A stretch of DNA of 64,000 bases from Nocardiopsis sp. FIRDI 009 (GCF_003386285.1 NZ_QPNC01000016.1:1-64000); one strand, 5' to 3'; counted from the stretch's first letter, positions 10,218 to 17,469 are shown. A program made the numbers and translations. Notes: generated by a model from the sequence alone, not told the origin.

Positions 10218-10231
10218 CGCTCTTGTGTCGG
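10196..10231 (+). repeat. 36-bp direct repeat, copy 1 (candidate att core)
   Basis: These 36 bases, from GGGATGCGGAGGCGACC to CTTGTGTCGG, recur identically at 15537-15572 and 16704-16739, all in the same orientation. This copy begins 91 bp beyond the 3' end of an integrase remnant, the usual place for an attachment site. The attachment role is inference. Confidence 0.65.
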
Positions 10232-10321
10232 TGGCATCGCAGCATGTCAGACGCTTAGCGTCGACCCCGCAGCCGCCCTCAAAGGGCTCCGTGATACTTC
10301 CCTGATACTTCGCGGCCACGA

Positions 10322-10549
10322 TCATCCCCCGCCTGCCACCAGCGCCGCGAACCGGTCGGCCGCGTCCCTCTGGAGCGCTGGCAGCGCGTGCGTGTAGGTC
10401 CCCAGAGTCGTCTGGACGTCGGCGTGTCCCAACCGCTCGGAGACGATCTTGGGGTTGACACCCATTCCGAGCAGCAACGTCGCGCAGGTGTGCCGAAGGT
10501 CGTGAAGCCTGATCTCCGGAGGGGTCTCGTCGAGCCCCTGCATCGCCAA
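10322..10549 (-). pseudogene. tyrosine recombinase (integrase), C-terminal remnant
   Basis: The frame encodes only the last 75 or so residues of a phage-type integrase: the HDLRHT box (catalytic His and Arg), LGHAD (second His) and LGTYTHAL with the nucleophilic Tyr. The first catalytic Arg and all N-terminal arm- and core-binding domains are missing, so it cannot act alone. The homology stops at about 10550, where the oppositely oriented ATPase frame begins, also without its N-terminus. One deletion between two divergent genes explains both truncations. The frame has no proper start or ribosome site. Confidence 0.85.
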
Positions 10550-10620
10550 CTGCTTCCCGCAACACCGGACCTCGGATCGGATGGCTGATTGCCGCCCTGA
10601 TTCCGGACATCCCGCATCCG

Positions 10621-11814
10621 GTGCTGACCTTCAAGGGAGGGCAGGGAACGGGGAAGTCCACAGCGGCCACCATGGCGGTCAACCTGGTCGATCCGTCGCC
10701 AGCGCCGCTGCGGTCCATGCCACGCGACGTCAAGCAGTGGGCGGTCACCGCGTCCGCGTCGTGGGTGATCTGTCTGGACAATGTCTCCACGATCGCGCCA
10801 TGGCTCTCCGACACACTGTGCAAGGCGGTTACCGGTGATGGCCTGGTCGACCGCGCGCTGTACAGCGACGACGACGTGACGGTGATCAGCTTCCGTCGAG
10901 CACTCGCCATGACGAGTATTGACACAGGGACCCTCGCCGGTGACCTGTCCGAGCGCCTGCTGACGGTCGAGCTCCAGCCGATTGCTCGGGACCGACGGTG
11001 CCCCGACACCGACGTGAAGCGCGCCTATGAAGAGGCGAGACCCGTTATCCTCGGCGCGTTGCTTGACCTACTGTGCGAGGTCCTGGCCGTGTTGCCGACC
11101 TTGAGTCTGCCCGAGCTGCCCCGCATGGCTGACTTCGCCCGCGTGCTCGGAGCGGTCGACCAGGTGCGCGGGTGGTCGACCCTGGACACGTACACGAGCG
11201 CCGCCGACACGGTTGCCGCTGATCTACTCGACGGGGAGCCGTTCGGGCGCGCGGTGGTCGACTACGTGGAGCGGCAGGGGCAGTGGCACGGAACCGTCGG
11301 TGACCTGTTGGCCGCGCCCCCGGTCCCCGAACCGCGTCCGGGGCGCTGGCCGAAGGGCAATCCGCAGGCGGGTAGCCAGCTCAAGCGTCTCGCCCCGGTG
11401 TTCCGCACGTTGGGGATCAGCTTCGACGACACCCAGCGCGGCACTGATCGCAAGCGCGCCCGGCTGTACGTGCTGAAGGCAGAGAACAGCGGCGGTCCGC
11501 CGTCCGCTTCGTCCGAACTGTCCACGGGCAGCGGTGACCAGCGGTTTTGTTTGGACGGTGGACCGGGAGCCGCCCGACCGGACAGTGGTGCTGATGGGGT
11601 GGACGAGCATGAAGAGACGCTGTCCGTTGTACGTGGTGCTGTTGACCAGGCGCGACGTAGTGGCGGGAGCGGGGCGGACAGTGCGGACGGTGTCATACGG
11701 GATGTCTCTGGTGACACGGTCGTTGAACGGCCCAAGACCCCGTGTCGCTCATGTGGTCGACCGCACTGGTCGTCAACTGGTTTGTCGGACTGCTACCTGT
11801 GTAGACCAGCGTGA
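10621..11814 (+). CDS. 5'-truncated phage/plasmid-type helicase-primase ATPase
   Basis: 397 residues from GTG 10621, but the conserved protein clearly begins earlier: the same frame reads GWLIAALIPDIPHP from about 10580, just before the Walker A GGQGTGKST. Walker B-like VICLDN and a following arginine-rich part resemble the C-terminal ATPase of D5-primase/SF3-type replication proteins of actinobacterial phages and integrative elements. The C-terminus has a Gly/Ser-rich linker and four Cys in CRSCG...CYLC, a possible zinc knuckle. The N-terminal (primase/DNA-binding) half is missing next to the integrase remnant, so this is most likely a dead gene with an intact 3' part. Confidence 0.7.
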   Translation: MLTFKGGQGTGKSTAATMAVNLVDPSPAPLRSMPRDVKQWAVTASASWVICLDNVSTIAPWLSDTLCKAVTGDGLVDRALYSDDDVTVISFRRALAMTSIDTGTLAGDLSERLLTVELQPIARDRRCPDTDVKRAYEEARPVILGALLDLLCEVLAVLPTLSLPELPRMADFARVLGAVDQVRGWSTLDTYTSAADTVAADLLDGEPFGRAVVDYVERQGQWHGTVGDLLAAPPVPEPRPGRWPKGNPQAGSQLKRLAPVFRTLGISFDDTQRGTDRKRARLYVLKAENSGGPPSASSELSTGSGDQRFCLDGGPGAARPDSGADGVDEHEETLSVVRGAVDQARRSGGSGADSADGVIRDVSGDTVVERPKTPCRSCGRPHWSSTGLSDCYLCRPA

Positions 11815-11956
11815 GTGAGTGGGAGACATGGGGTTGATTGAGTGCTTTGCACCATCCGGAAGTGGAGATTGATGGAGATCTCCTGGTCCTGTACCTACGT
11901 TATTGGGTTTCTGTACGTCCAGAAAGATGTATCGTCATGATGTAACTCCATCGGGC

Positions 11957-12031
11957 TCCAATGTTGGAGAAGTTTGTTGGACTTTGGAGATAGTTGGAGT
12001 CGCTGAGTTGCAACGTTGGAGCAAGTTGGAG
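11957..12031 (+). repeat. cluster of TTGGAG repeats (iteron-like)
   Basis: TTGGAG occurs at 11964, 11984, 11994, 12016 and 12026, with a TTGGAC variant at 11977 and an inverted CTCCAA at 11957 that forms a palindrome with the first copy. Spacings of 20, 10, 22 and 10 nt are close to whole helical turns, so bound proteins would face the same side. This fits iterons or a multi-site operator. Confidence 0.6.
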
Positions 12032-12451
12032 TTAGTAGGATTGATGTGGAGATGAGTGGCAAGGTCTGAAGTGCACCGCTAGGCCAAGACAGACCTCACC
12101 ACCCGGTGCCGGCTCCTGACCCAGGTCAGGGGTCGGGCTATTCGCTCAGCCAGTCCTCTAGCAGGCGAACCAGCAGCTCGAAGCACTTCCACAGTGTGGG
12201 TGGGTGCCACCAGCCGTCATCTTTCCTCGGACCCATAGTGCTCCCTTCGTGGCCGGGATGGCTGATGAAGCCAATGGCTCCCGGCGACCATCGGCGGCCG
12301 CACGAGGTCGCCAATCAGTCGGGGCTCTGTGTTCGAGGACGCGATCAGGCTACCCCCATATGAGGCTCACGCGGGATCGTGAGGAAGATTTGAACTGCGT
12401 CAGGGGTCAGTTATGGACATTATGGTCGGGCGAAGTTATGCGAAGGTGTAG

Positions 12452-12471
12452 CTAAATTTCGCCAAATTTAG
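12452..12471. promoter_or_regulatory. perfect 8-bp inverted repeat, possible operator
   Basis: CTAAATTT and AAATTTAG flank a 4-nt spacer (CGCC). Such an AT-only symmetric site in a GC-rich genome is a plausible protein-binding site, but no adjacent gene starts here. Confidence 0.35.
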
Positions 12472-12595
12472 TCGTTGTTCGGGGTGAAATGTCCATGAGT
12501 GCGAAGTTGTTGCAAAGTCATTGGGTGATATAGATCACAAGTTTCCTCAGGGGATCGACCGGTCGACCCCCTTTCCTCGCGCGCACGCGCGCGAG

Positions 12596-12634
12596 GCGCG
12601 CCGGAACCCTGCCCCCGCGAAGGGTCCGGCGCGC
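12596..12634 (-). terminator. hairpin terminator after the 12.6-13.2 kb operon
   Basis: GCGCGCCGGAACCCT and AGGGTCCGGCGCGC pair (one bulged A) around a 10-nt loop, immediately beyond the stop at 12641. It probably ends the two-gene minus-strand operon. Confidence 0.65.
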
Positions 12635-12640
12635 GTGCAC

Positions 12641-12943
12641 TTATTCGGTTTGGTGGTTGAACGGGTTGCCTGCGCGTGGTCCCGGGTTCTCCAGTGCGGC
12701 CACGAAGCGGGTCAACGTCTCTTCGATGATCGTCGGCGCGGTCTCCGTGTCGGGGTCGACGTCTGTCGCCACCCACAGGCGCCCGTTGCGTCGGATGACG
12801 TATTTGTGCCCGTAGCGGGACCGCAGCACGGCGACAGTCGTTGCGAAGCCGTCCGGTAGGACGGAGTCGACGGTTTTCGCCCACTCGATCACGGCGAGTT
12901 GGTCGGCGGTGGGTCCCGGCGGTTCGGCGCTCGTGTCACTCAC
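12641..12943 (-). CDS. hypothetical protein (100 aa), downstream partner
   Basis: The GTG at 12943 overlaps the upstream stop (GTGA), fixing the start. The protein is soluble, with a Pro-rich N-terminus, a helix (TADQLAVIEWAKTVDSVLP) and a stretch RYGHKYVIRRNGRLWVATDVDPD that looks like a short beta-sheet. I recognise no family. It is translationally coupled to the 102-residue protein upstream, whose paralogue at 35.1 kb is coupled instead to a RsbW-like ATPase. Confidence 0.7.
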   Translation of the reverse strand: MSDTSAEPPGPTADQLAVIEWAKTVDSVLPDGFATTVAVLRSRYGHKYVIRRNGRLWVATDVDPDTETAPTIIEETLTRFVAALENPGPRAGNPFNHQTE

Positions 12944-13248
12944 GCTGGTACCGCCATGTCGGAGAAGACCGTACTGTCCAGGTGGGACTGGTCCGCGCGG
13001 TCGAGTTCCCGCCTCCGCTCGTGCGCCCGGTAGTACCCGCGCACCATGTCGGCTTGGGGTTCCAGTGCGGCCACGTCGACGAGGGAGACACGCGTGGAGG
13101 GTGCGGGCGTCAGGGCGACCACCTGCGGAAGCGGTGCGTAGGGACGGACACGAGATGCCTTCCGCTTGACGCGACGTCCGGTGTGCGGAGGCCAGAGGGT
13201 GTGGAGGATCGTTCGCGCGAACGCGCTGATCAGGGCGGTAATCTTCAT
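12940..13248 (-). CDS. small basic protein, paralogue of the 35.1-kb protein
   Basis: 102 residues from ATG 13248 (GGGAG ribosome site). A hydrophobic N-terminal segment (MKITALISAFARTIL) is followed by a basic linker with RVRPYAPLP and a C-terminal VRGYYRAHERRRELDR motif. The protein at 35143-35610 shares this order: hydrophobic start, RVRRYAPLP, then VRPYYVSHERDLDR. Similar small proteins ending in a VRPY...HE motif are widespread in streptomycetes next to XRE regulators and ATP-binding proteins; their function is unknown to me. It is the first gene of a two-gene operon. Confidence 0.7.
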   Translation of the reverse strand: MKITALISAFARTILHTLWPPHTGRRVKRKASRVRPYAPLPQVVALTPAPSTRVSLVDVAALEPQADMVRGYYRAHERRRELDRADQSHLDSTVFSDMAVPA

Positions 13249-13347
13249 GTCGGCATCGCTCCCTAAAGCGGTGTCCGGACCCGGGGAGTTCGCACCTCCG
13301 CCGGGTCGCTTCATGCTTGGGAAGTGACAATAGCCCAGCTCAGCTAT

Positions 13348-13401
13348 AGCACGCTAGGCATGCCTGCATTGCTTGGTGTGGTCTGGCATGCCTAGCGTGC
13401 T
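13348..13401. promoter_or_regulatory. perfect 17-bp inverted repeat upstream of the GntR gene
   Basis: AGCACGCTAGGCATGCC (13348-13364) and GGCATGCCTAGCGTGCT (13385-13401) are perfect reverse complements with a 20-bp spacer. The right arm ends 3 bp before the GntR-like start codon. It is a strong candidate autoregulatory operator; each arm also contains the smaller palindrome GGCATGCC. Confidence 0.75.
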
Positions 13402-13404
13402 CGT

Positions 13405-13632
13405 ATGCAGTGGCAAGAGGGCGTCCCGAGATGGACGCAGATAGCCGATGAACTGGAACGACGCATCCGCAGTGGGGAGTATGCCGCTGGGGAGCGGGTC
13501 CCGTCCGTGATGCGGATTCAGGACGAGTTCAAAGTGGCTTCCGCGACTGCCCAGAAAGCTCTGAGCGGGCTCAGGAACCGGGGACTGACCTACACGGAGC
13601 CTGGACTCGGTTCGTTCGTGCGCGGCACGTAG
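13405..13632 (+). CDS. minimal GntR-family winged-helix regulator (75 aa)
   Basis: 75 residues that make up only the GntR DNA-binding domain (WTQIADELERRIRSGEY, GERVPS, SATAQKALSGLRNRGL, GSFV), with no effector-binding domain. There is no Shine-Dalgarno sequence before the ATG, so it may be translated from a leaderless transcript. A perfect inverted repeat ends 3 bp before the start, suggesting autorepression. GntR regulators of this kind control transfer or maintenance functions in actinobacterial mobile elements such as pSAM2. Its 3' end overlaps the convergent 87-residue gene by 43 bp. Confidence 0.8.
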   Translation: MQWQEGVPRWTQIADELERRIRSGEYAAGERVPSVMRIQDEFKVASATAQKALSGLRNRGLTYTEPGLGSFVRGT

Positions 13633-13853
13633 AACCGGCGCCACGGGTCGGGCAGGGGGTTACACGCCATGAGCCACTCGTGCAACGCCTGGAACGCCAC
13701 GTCGGCCCTCTCCAGATGCGCGCGAAGCTCCGCCTTCGTCGCCCTGCTCTCAGGGGTGTCCCGGAGCAGGCTCGACACGTCGTCGAAGAGGTCGTCCGCG
13801 TGGACCTCGGTGTCTGATTCCGGGAGCAGATCATCCAGCGAGTCACGTGTCAT
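13590..13853 (-). CDS. acidic hypothetical protein (87 aa)
   Basis: The ATG at 13853 overlaps the upstream stop (ATGA). The product is acidic at the N-terminus (DDLLPESDTEVHADDLFDD) with a central helix (RAHLERADVAFQALHEWLMA) and a Pro-rich end. No known domain. It is the second gene of a coupled pair and overlaps the GntR gene tail to tail. Confidence 0.6.
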   Translation of the reverse strand: MTRDSLDDLLPESDTEVHADDLFDDVSSLLRDTPESRATKAELRAHLERADVAFQALHEWLMACNPLPDPWRRFYVPRTNEPSPGSV

Positions 13854-14062
13854 GAGTCGTCCGTTCCGGTGCGGTCGCGCATCGGCGCGATGGTTCGTGT
13901 GCCACGTCGGGGGAGCGGTACCCGGGGTGTCGGGCGTGCGGGTGGGACCGGACGCGCTCGGGGCTGTGTCAGGCGCGCAAGCTCCGCCAGTGTGCGCGCT
14001 CGGCGGTTGCGTTCGGGTACGGGCGGCTCGGCGTCCCCGTCGCGGGGGTTCGTGGATGCCAT
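13850..14062 (-). CDS. basic Pro/Arg-rich hypothetical protein (70 aa)
   Basis: 70 residues, rich in Arg and Pro (PVPERNRRARTLAELARL, then PRTPRVPLPRR-type sequence), probably largely disordered. The start ATG 14062 follows a G-rich stretch. It is coupled by ATGA to the acidic 87-residue protein, and an acidic/basic pair made in equal amounts could associate (inference). It is divergent from the XRE-TPR gene, with operator-like repeats in the 94-bp gap. Confidence 0.5.
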   Translation of the reverse strand: MASTNPRDGDAEPPVPERNRRARTLAELARLTQPRARPVPPARPTPRVPLPRRGTRTIAPMRDRTGTDDS

Positions 14063-14108
14063 GCCCCCATGCTCGGCGTCGGTTGTCCACCAGCGGTAGG
14101 CGACCAGT

Positions 14109-14130
14109 GGTGACTACCCTGAGAGTCACC
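14109..14130. promoter_or_regulatory. inverted repeat in the divergent promoter of the XRE-TPR gene
   Basis: GGTGACT and AGTCACC are separated by 8 nt; GTCACCGGT and GTCACCAGT follow as a short direct repeat up to the start. This is a plausible operator between the two divergent units. Confidence 0.45.
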
Positions 14131-14156
14131 GGTCACCAGTGACATGGAGCGCCCCC

Positions 14157-15335
14157 ATGACCGACTTCTCCCAGCGCGCTCGGGAAGCTCTCCGCGACCG
14201 TGGCCTGTCCATCCGGGGAGCGGCGCGCGCCACCAACTACGACCACGGTTACCTCGTTCGTGTGCTGGGCGGGAAGCAGGCTCCTTCTCCCCAACTGGCC
14301 GCAGCCCTCGACGACCTGGTGGACGCGGGCGGCACACTCGCGAAACTCGCCAGCGTCCCCGAACCGCGTATGCCCGTCCCGTCCCTGCCACTGCCTTCGT
14401 TGGCGCCTGACCGCGACCTCTACGAACGGATGACGTCCGTCGTGGAGCAGCCTCGGCGCGTCGACGCGCACGCGGTCACGTGGCTGGAGAGGTGTCTCGC
14501 CGAGCATCGGCGCGCGGAGGACACGCTCGGCAGCGGCCCCGTCGTCGGCGTGGTCCGCGCGCAGTTGTCCACGGTGACCGAGCTGGGCCGTGAGGCTCGC
14601 CCAGACGTCCGCGATCGACTGGTGTCGCTCGCCGCGCAGTACGGGCAGTTCATGGCGTGGCTGTGCAACGACCAGGGCGACAAGGCGTCCGCGCTCGCGT
14701 GGTACGACCGGGCGCACGGCTGGGCGATGGAAGCGGCCGACGCGAACATGGCGGCGACGACCCTCTCCATGAAGGCGCACATCGCGTGGAGCGTCGGTGA
14801 CGGACCCGGCTGTGTTCGGTTGGGCGAGGCCGCACGTTGGCATGACGGCCGCACCACGCCGGGAATCGCCGGTATGGCCGCGCAGATGCAGGCGCGCGGG
14901 CACGCCCTGTTGGTCGAGCCGGACGCGGCGCGCCGGTCGCTCGACGAAGCCGAGACGCTCATCCGGAACGCCTCCGAGCACCCCGAAGACGAACCGGACT
15001 GGATGTACTTCTACGGCGACACCTGGTTCCTCGCCCAGCGCGGCATGGTCGAACTCGACCTGGGTAACGGTGAGCGTGCCGTGGACATGTTGTCGCGCGC
15101 GCTCGACGGGCTCCCGGAGCACTACCGGCGCGACCGCGCGTGGTACCGCGCCTGTCTGGCCACCGCACACGCGGTCGCCGGTGATCTCGACGCGGCGGCC
15201 GACATCGCCACTGACACAGCGGGCGACGCGCTGGCGGTCAACGCCTACGCGGTCGACGAACTCCGGGGCGTCGCCTCCACGGTCACCAAGCGCGCTCCGC
15301 GCGTCGGTCGGGACCTGGTCGACGCCCTGCGGTAG
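14157..15335 (+). CDS. XRE-family regulator with TPR-like C-terminus
   Basis: 392 residues from ATG 14157. An N-terminal helix-turn-helix (about 1-60; LSIRGAARATNYDHGYLVRVLGG) is followed by about 300 residues of paired helices typical of TPR repeats (for example AQYGQFMAWLCNDQGDKASAL and ALLVEPDAARRSLDEAETLI). These are peptide- or protein-sensing regulators in actinobacteria. A GTG at 14139 would add six residues. It resembles the 36.2-kb gene in architecture but not closely in sequence. The gap to the next gene is filled by a repeat copy. Confidence 0.8.
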   Translation: MTDFSQRAREALRDRGLSIRGAARATNYDHGYLVRVLGGKQAPSPQLAAALDDLVDAGGTLAKLASVPEPRMPVPSLPLPSLAPDRDLYERMTSVVEQPRRVDAHAVTWLERCLAEHRRAEDTLGSGPVVGVVRAQLSTVTELGREARPDVRDRLVSLAAQYGQFMAWLCNDQGDKASALAWYDRAHGWAMEAADANMAATTLSMKAHIAWSVGDGPGCVRLGEAARWHDGRTTPGIAGMAAQMQARGHALLVEPDAARRSLDEAETLIRNASEHPEDEPDWMYFYGDTWFLAQRGMVELDLGNGERAVDMLSRALDGLPEHYRRDRAWYRACLATAHAVAGDLDAAADIATDTAGDALAVNAYAVDELRGVASTVTKRAPRVGRDLVDALR

Positions 15336-15381
15336 GGGCACAGACGACGGCGGGGCGCCCGAGCTGATTGCCAGCTCAGAT

Positions 15382-15601
15382 GCCCCGTCGCTGATACCCG
15401 TCGTGATACTTCCCGTGATACTGCCGTCCGAGTATCGGGGTGTCCCGGGGTGCCTCCGGATGTGGCCGGGGGTTCCGCTACCCGTCCCCACCTGCGTCTG
15501 GTGGTATCCGGATGCTTCCCGTTCCCCTGCTCACACGGGATGCGGAGGCGACCCTCGCCGCTCTTGTGTCGGGGGCGTCTCCGCTGTTCGGCGGGGGCGC
15601 C
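15382..15601 (+). repeat. about 210-bp direct repeat, copy A
   Basis: This stretch is about 90 percent or more identical by eye to 16560-16768, apart from an extra 12 bp or so (a second CGTGATACTTCC-like unit) in this copy. It contains the 36-bp repeat (15537-15572), after which both copies continue identically for about 30 bp. The two copies bracket the toxin-antitoxin cassette. The GTGATACTTCCC motif also appears near 10297 by the integrase remnant. No gene lies in 15336-15669. Confidence 0.85.
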
Positions 15602-15669
15602 CCCGGTGTCGTTCCCGGGGCGTTCCGCGCCGCTGATACGCGTTCGGACACCGAGGGCGGAGTGGGGGG

Positions 15670-16188
15670 TCAGTGTGGTCGTGAGCGGAAGTCGGCCCAG
15701 AGGTCCACGGCCTGTTCCAGACCGAGGGAGGCCACCTCCTCCGGGGGCATGCCGACGGTGTGAATCAGACGTTCGGCCAACCAGTCCGGGACGGGTTCTC
15801 TCGCGGGGGGCGATTCATGCGCCACCTTCTCCGCTGGTTTGCCGAGGTGCTCGATGACGGCCGCGAGCTTCTGGGCGGTGGGGGTGTCCTTCGAAGCTGC
15901 CCGGACTCTCCGGGAGGCCTCGGCGTAGACCTGGGCGTCCGCTCGCGCTCCGACGGCCCAGACCTCGCAGATCTCCACACGTTTCTCGTCGGTGACGCGG
16001 TACACGACACGCCAGGTGTTGCGTCCGACGACCAGTTTGCGAAACCCCGTGAGTTCGCCGCCCAGGGGGTATCCGGCCTCTGGGTTCTCCTCCAGGAGAA
16101 GGACCTTCTTGAGGACCTTGGGCACAGCGTCCGGGCCGAGTCGCCGCAGATCGTCGAGGGCGGCGTCGGTGAAGGTGATCTCGGCCAT
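15670..16188 (-). CDS. RelE/ParE-type toxin with C-terminal extension
   Basis: 172 residues. The first 90 residues follow the RelE/ParE superfamily pattern (FTDAALDDLRRLGPDAVPKVLKKV, YPLGGELTGFRKLVVGRNTWRVVYRV, EICEVWAVGAR). The remaining 80 or so form a helical extension not seen in minimal toxins. Known members cleave mRNA at the ribosome or poison gyrase; which applies is not clear. It starts inside the antitoxin stop (TGATG), so both are translated from one mRNA. Confidence 0.85.
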   Translation of the reverse strand: MAEITFTDAALDDLRRLGPDAVPKVLKKVLLLEENPEAGYPLGGELTGFRKLVVGRNTWRVVYRVTDEKRVEICEVWAVGARADAQVYAEASRRVRAASKDTPTAQKLAAVIEHLGKPAEKVAHESPPAREPVPDWLAERLIHTVGMPPEEVASLGLEQAVDLWADFRSRPH

Positions 16189-16493
16189 CAGTCCTCGGGG
16201 AGTTCTTCGAGTGAGGCACGGCTGTGCCCGAAGGCGGCCAGTACGTCGTCCATGGAGGTCCGTCGTCCACTGTCCGTGAGTTCCCGGGCCATGACCAGGG
16301 CGAGATCCCTCAGATCCGCTTCCGCCTGCTCCAGTTCCGCGAGTCGGGCGAACGCGACCACGGCCGCGACCGGCTCGTGCCGACGGGTCACGATGACCTC
16401 GGTGCCCTGTTCCGCGTCGTGGACGATACCCGCGACGCCACGTCTGGCCGCATCGGTGACGCTGATCTCCTGGGTGTGCTCAAGAATCGCCAT
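16188..16493 (-). CDS. Phd/YefM-family antitoxin
   Basis: 101 residues. The N-terminus ISVTDAARRGVAGIVHDAEQGTEVIVTRRHEPVAAVV is the Phd/YefM DNA-binding fold; the acidic helical C-terminus would wrap the toxin. It is encoded first and overlaps the toxin by 1 nt. A perfect AT-rich inverted repeat just upstream is the probable autoregulatory operator. Confidence 0.88.
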   Translation of the reverse strand: MAILEHTQEISVTDAARRGVAGIVHDAEQGTEVIVTRRHEPVAAVVAFARLAELEQAEADLRDLALVMARELTDSGRRTSMDDVLAAFGHSRASLEELPED

Positions 16494-16500
16494 ACCTCAA

Positions 16501-16520
16501 CTGTATAGAAAACTATACAG
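16501..16520 (-). promoter_or_regulatory. operator/promoter of the RelE-YefM module
   Basis: CTGTATAG and CTATACAG are perfect inverted halves separated by AAAA, 8 bp before the antitoxin start. The AT-rich halves include a TATAC-like -10 element, as expected where an antitoxin represses its own promoter. Confidence 0.7.
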
Positions 16521-16559
16521 ATTGGCGACGGGTGCGCCTGTGCCAGGAACGGTTCAGAC

Positions 16560-16768
16560 GCCCCGCCGCTGATACCCGTCGTGATACTGCCGTCCGAGTT
16601 TCGGGGTGTCCCGGGATGCCTCCGGATGTGGCTGGGGAGTTCCGCTACCCGTCCCCACCTGCGCCTGGTGGTATCCGGATGCTTCCCGTTCCCCTACTCA
16701 CACGGGATGCGGAGGCGACCCTCGCCGCTCTTGTGTCGGGGGCGTCTCCGCTGTTCGGCGGGGGCGCC
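16560..16768 (+). repeat. about 210-bp direct repeat, copy B
   Basis: Second copy of the 15382-15601 repeat, differing at scattered bases and lacking one short GTGATACTTCC unit. It includes the 36-bp core at 16704-16739 and ends 5 bp before the VapC stop. With copy A it flanks a 0.96-kb segment that holds only the toxin-antitoxin genes. Confidence 0.85.
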
Positions 16769-16773
16769 GTGGG

Positions 16774-17187
16774 TCAGGGGGTGTTCTGGACCGACCGCTC
16801 ACGAAGGTCGGTGAGGTGGCGGGCGGCCGTCGCGAAGTCGTTGTCGTCGTGGAGGACGACCAGTCCGTGGTGGGCCGCGGTGGCGCAGATGAGGAGGTCC
16901 ACAGAGGACAACGCTCGATGCGCGCCTCCGCGCAACAGCCGGTACTGCGCCGACTCCACCCACTGCCAGGCGCTCTTGGGGACGGGAACGCTCGGGTACA
17001 GGATCTCGAACATCCCGTTGAACTGCTCGTACTCGTCGAGATCGCGGGCCGACCTGCGGAACTCGGTGCGTTGGACGCAGCATGAGCCCACCGCCCCCTC
17101 GTGGATGACGTCACTCCACGCCTCCCGGTGTTTCCTCTCCCGGAGTACACGCCACAGGGCGGACGAGTCGATCAGGTACCGGATCAC
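16774..17187 (-). CDS. VapC-type PIN-domain ribonuclease toxin
   Basis: 137 residues from GTG 17187 (GTGA overlap with the antitoxin). PIN-domain acidic residues are visible: Asp in YLIDSSALW near the N-terminus, Glu in QRTEFRRSARD, the SSVDLLICATA Asp and the late Asp in LHDDNDF. VapC toxins cut tRNA or rRNA when freed from VapB. The stop lies 5 bp from repeat copy B, so the module abuts the element edge. Confidence 0.9.
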   Translation of the reverse strand: MIRYLIDSSALWRVLRERKHREAWSDVIHEGAVGSCCVQRTEFRRSARDLDEYEQFNGMFEILYPSVPVPKSAWQWVESAQYRLLRGGAHRALSSVDLLICATAAHHGLVVLHDDNDFATAARHLTDLRERSVQNTP

Positions 17188-17405
17188 TCCCTCGACCCCT
17201 TCTCCTCGGCGCGCAGTTTCGCCCAGCCCTCGTAGTCCCACTCCCGGGAGAGTTTCGCGAAGTGTTCGAGCGCGGCGATGCGCCTGTGCCGTGCGGCGTA
17301 CTCTCTGAGCGCGAGATTGACGGTCTCCTTCTTCGTCTGGGAGCCGGAGAGTCTCATGGCCTCGCGCAGGGCCTCGTCATCGATGTCGATCTGGGTCAGG
17401 CTCAC
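17184..17405 (-). CDS. VapB-type antitoxin
   Basis: 73 residues from GTG 17405 with an AGGAGG ribosome site 6 nt upstream. The N-terminal MSLTQIDIDDEALREAMRL and SQTKKETVNLALREY match the ribbon-helix-helix VapB family, and the C-terminal WDYEGWAKLRAEEK region would bind the toxin. A long perfect palindrome overlaps its promoter. Confidence 0.88.
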   Translation of the reverse strand: MSLTQIDIDDEALREAMRLSGSQTKKETVNLALREYAARHRRIAALEHFAKLSREWDYEGWAKLRAEEKGSRE

Positions 17406-17413
17406 GGTGTCCT

Positions 17414-17469
17414 CCTGATCATGATCATGTACAGAGACATCATATCCTCTGTACATGATCATGGTCAGG
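17414..17469 (-). promoter_or_regulatory. long palindromic operator of vapBC
   Basis: ATGATCATGTACAGAG (17421-17436) and CTCTGTACATGATCAT (17447-17462) are perfect 16-bp arms around a 10-bp spacer. With one mismatch the symmetry extends to 23 bp per arm (17414-17469). It is positioned to be the VapBC autoregulatory site. Confidence 0.8.

Larger units (their letters stand above)
11815..12595. other. AT-richer non-coding control region of the element
   Basis: About 780 bp without a supportable gene and visibly lower in GC than the rest of the window. It holds the TTGGAG repeat cluster (11957-12031), the inverted repeat CTAAATTT-CGCC-AAATTTAG (12452-12471) and a GC-only palindrome around 12575-12594. 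Short frames lack ribosome sites. It may be the replication or control region of the decayed element. Confidence 0.5.

Noticed and set aside
11957..12031. TTGGAG repeats as a CRISPR array
   Set aside because: Units are only 6 bp, irregularly spaced, and there are no spacers or cas genes.
12361..12405. Sequence resembling a tRNA T-arm (GATTTGAACTGCGTC)
   Set aside because: No matching acceptor stem, anticodon arm or D-arm could be folded; possibly a chance match.
12106..12455. Short frames in the non-coding region
   Set aside because: No ribosome sites, odd composition and no family similarity.
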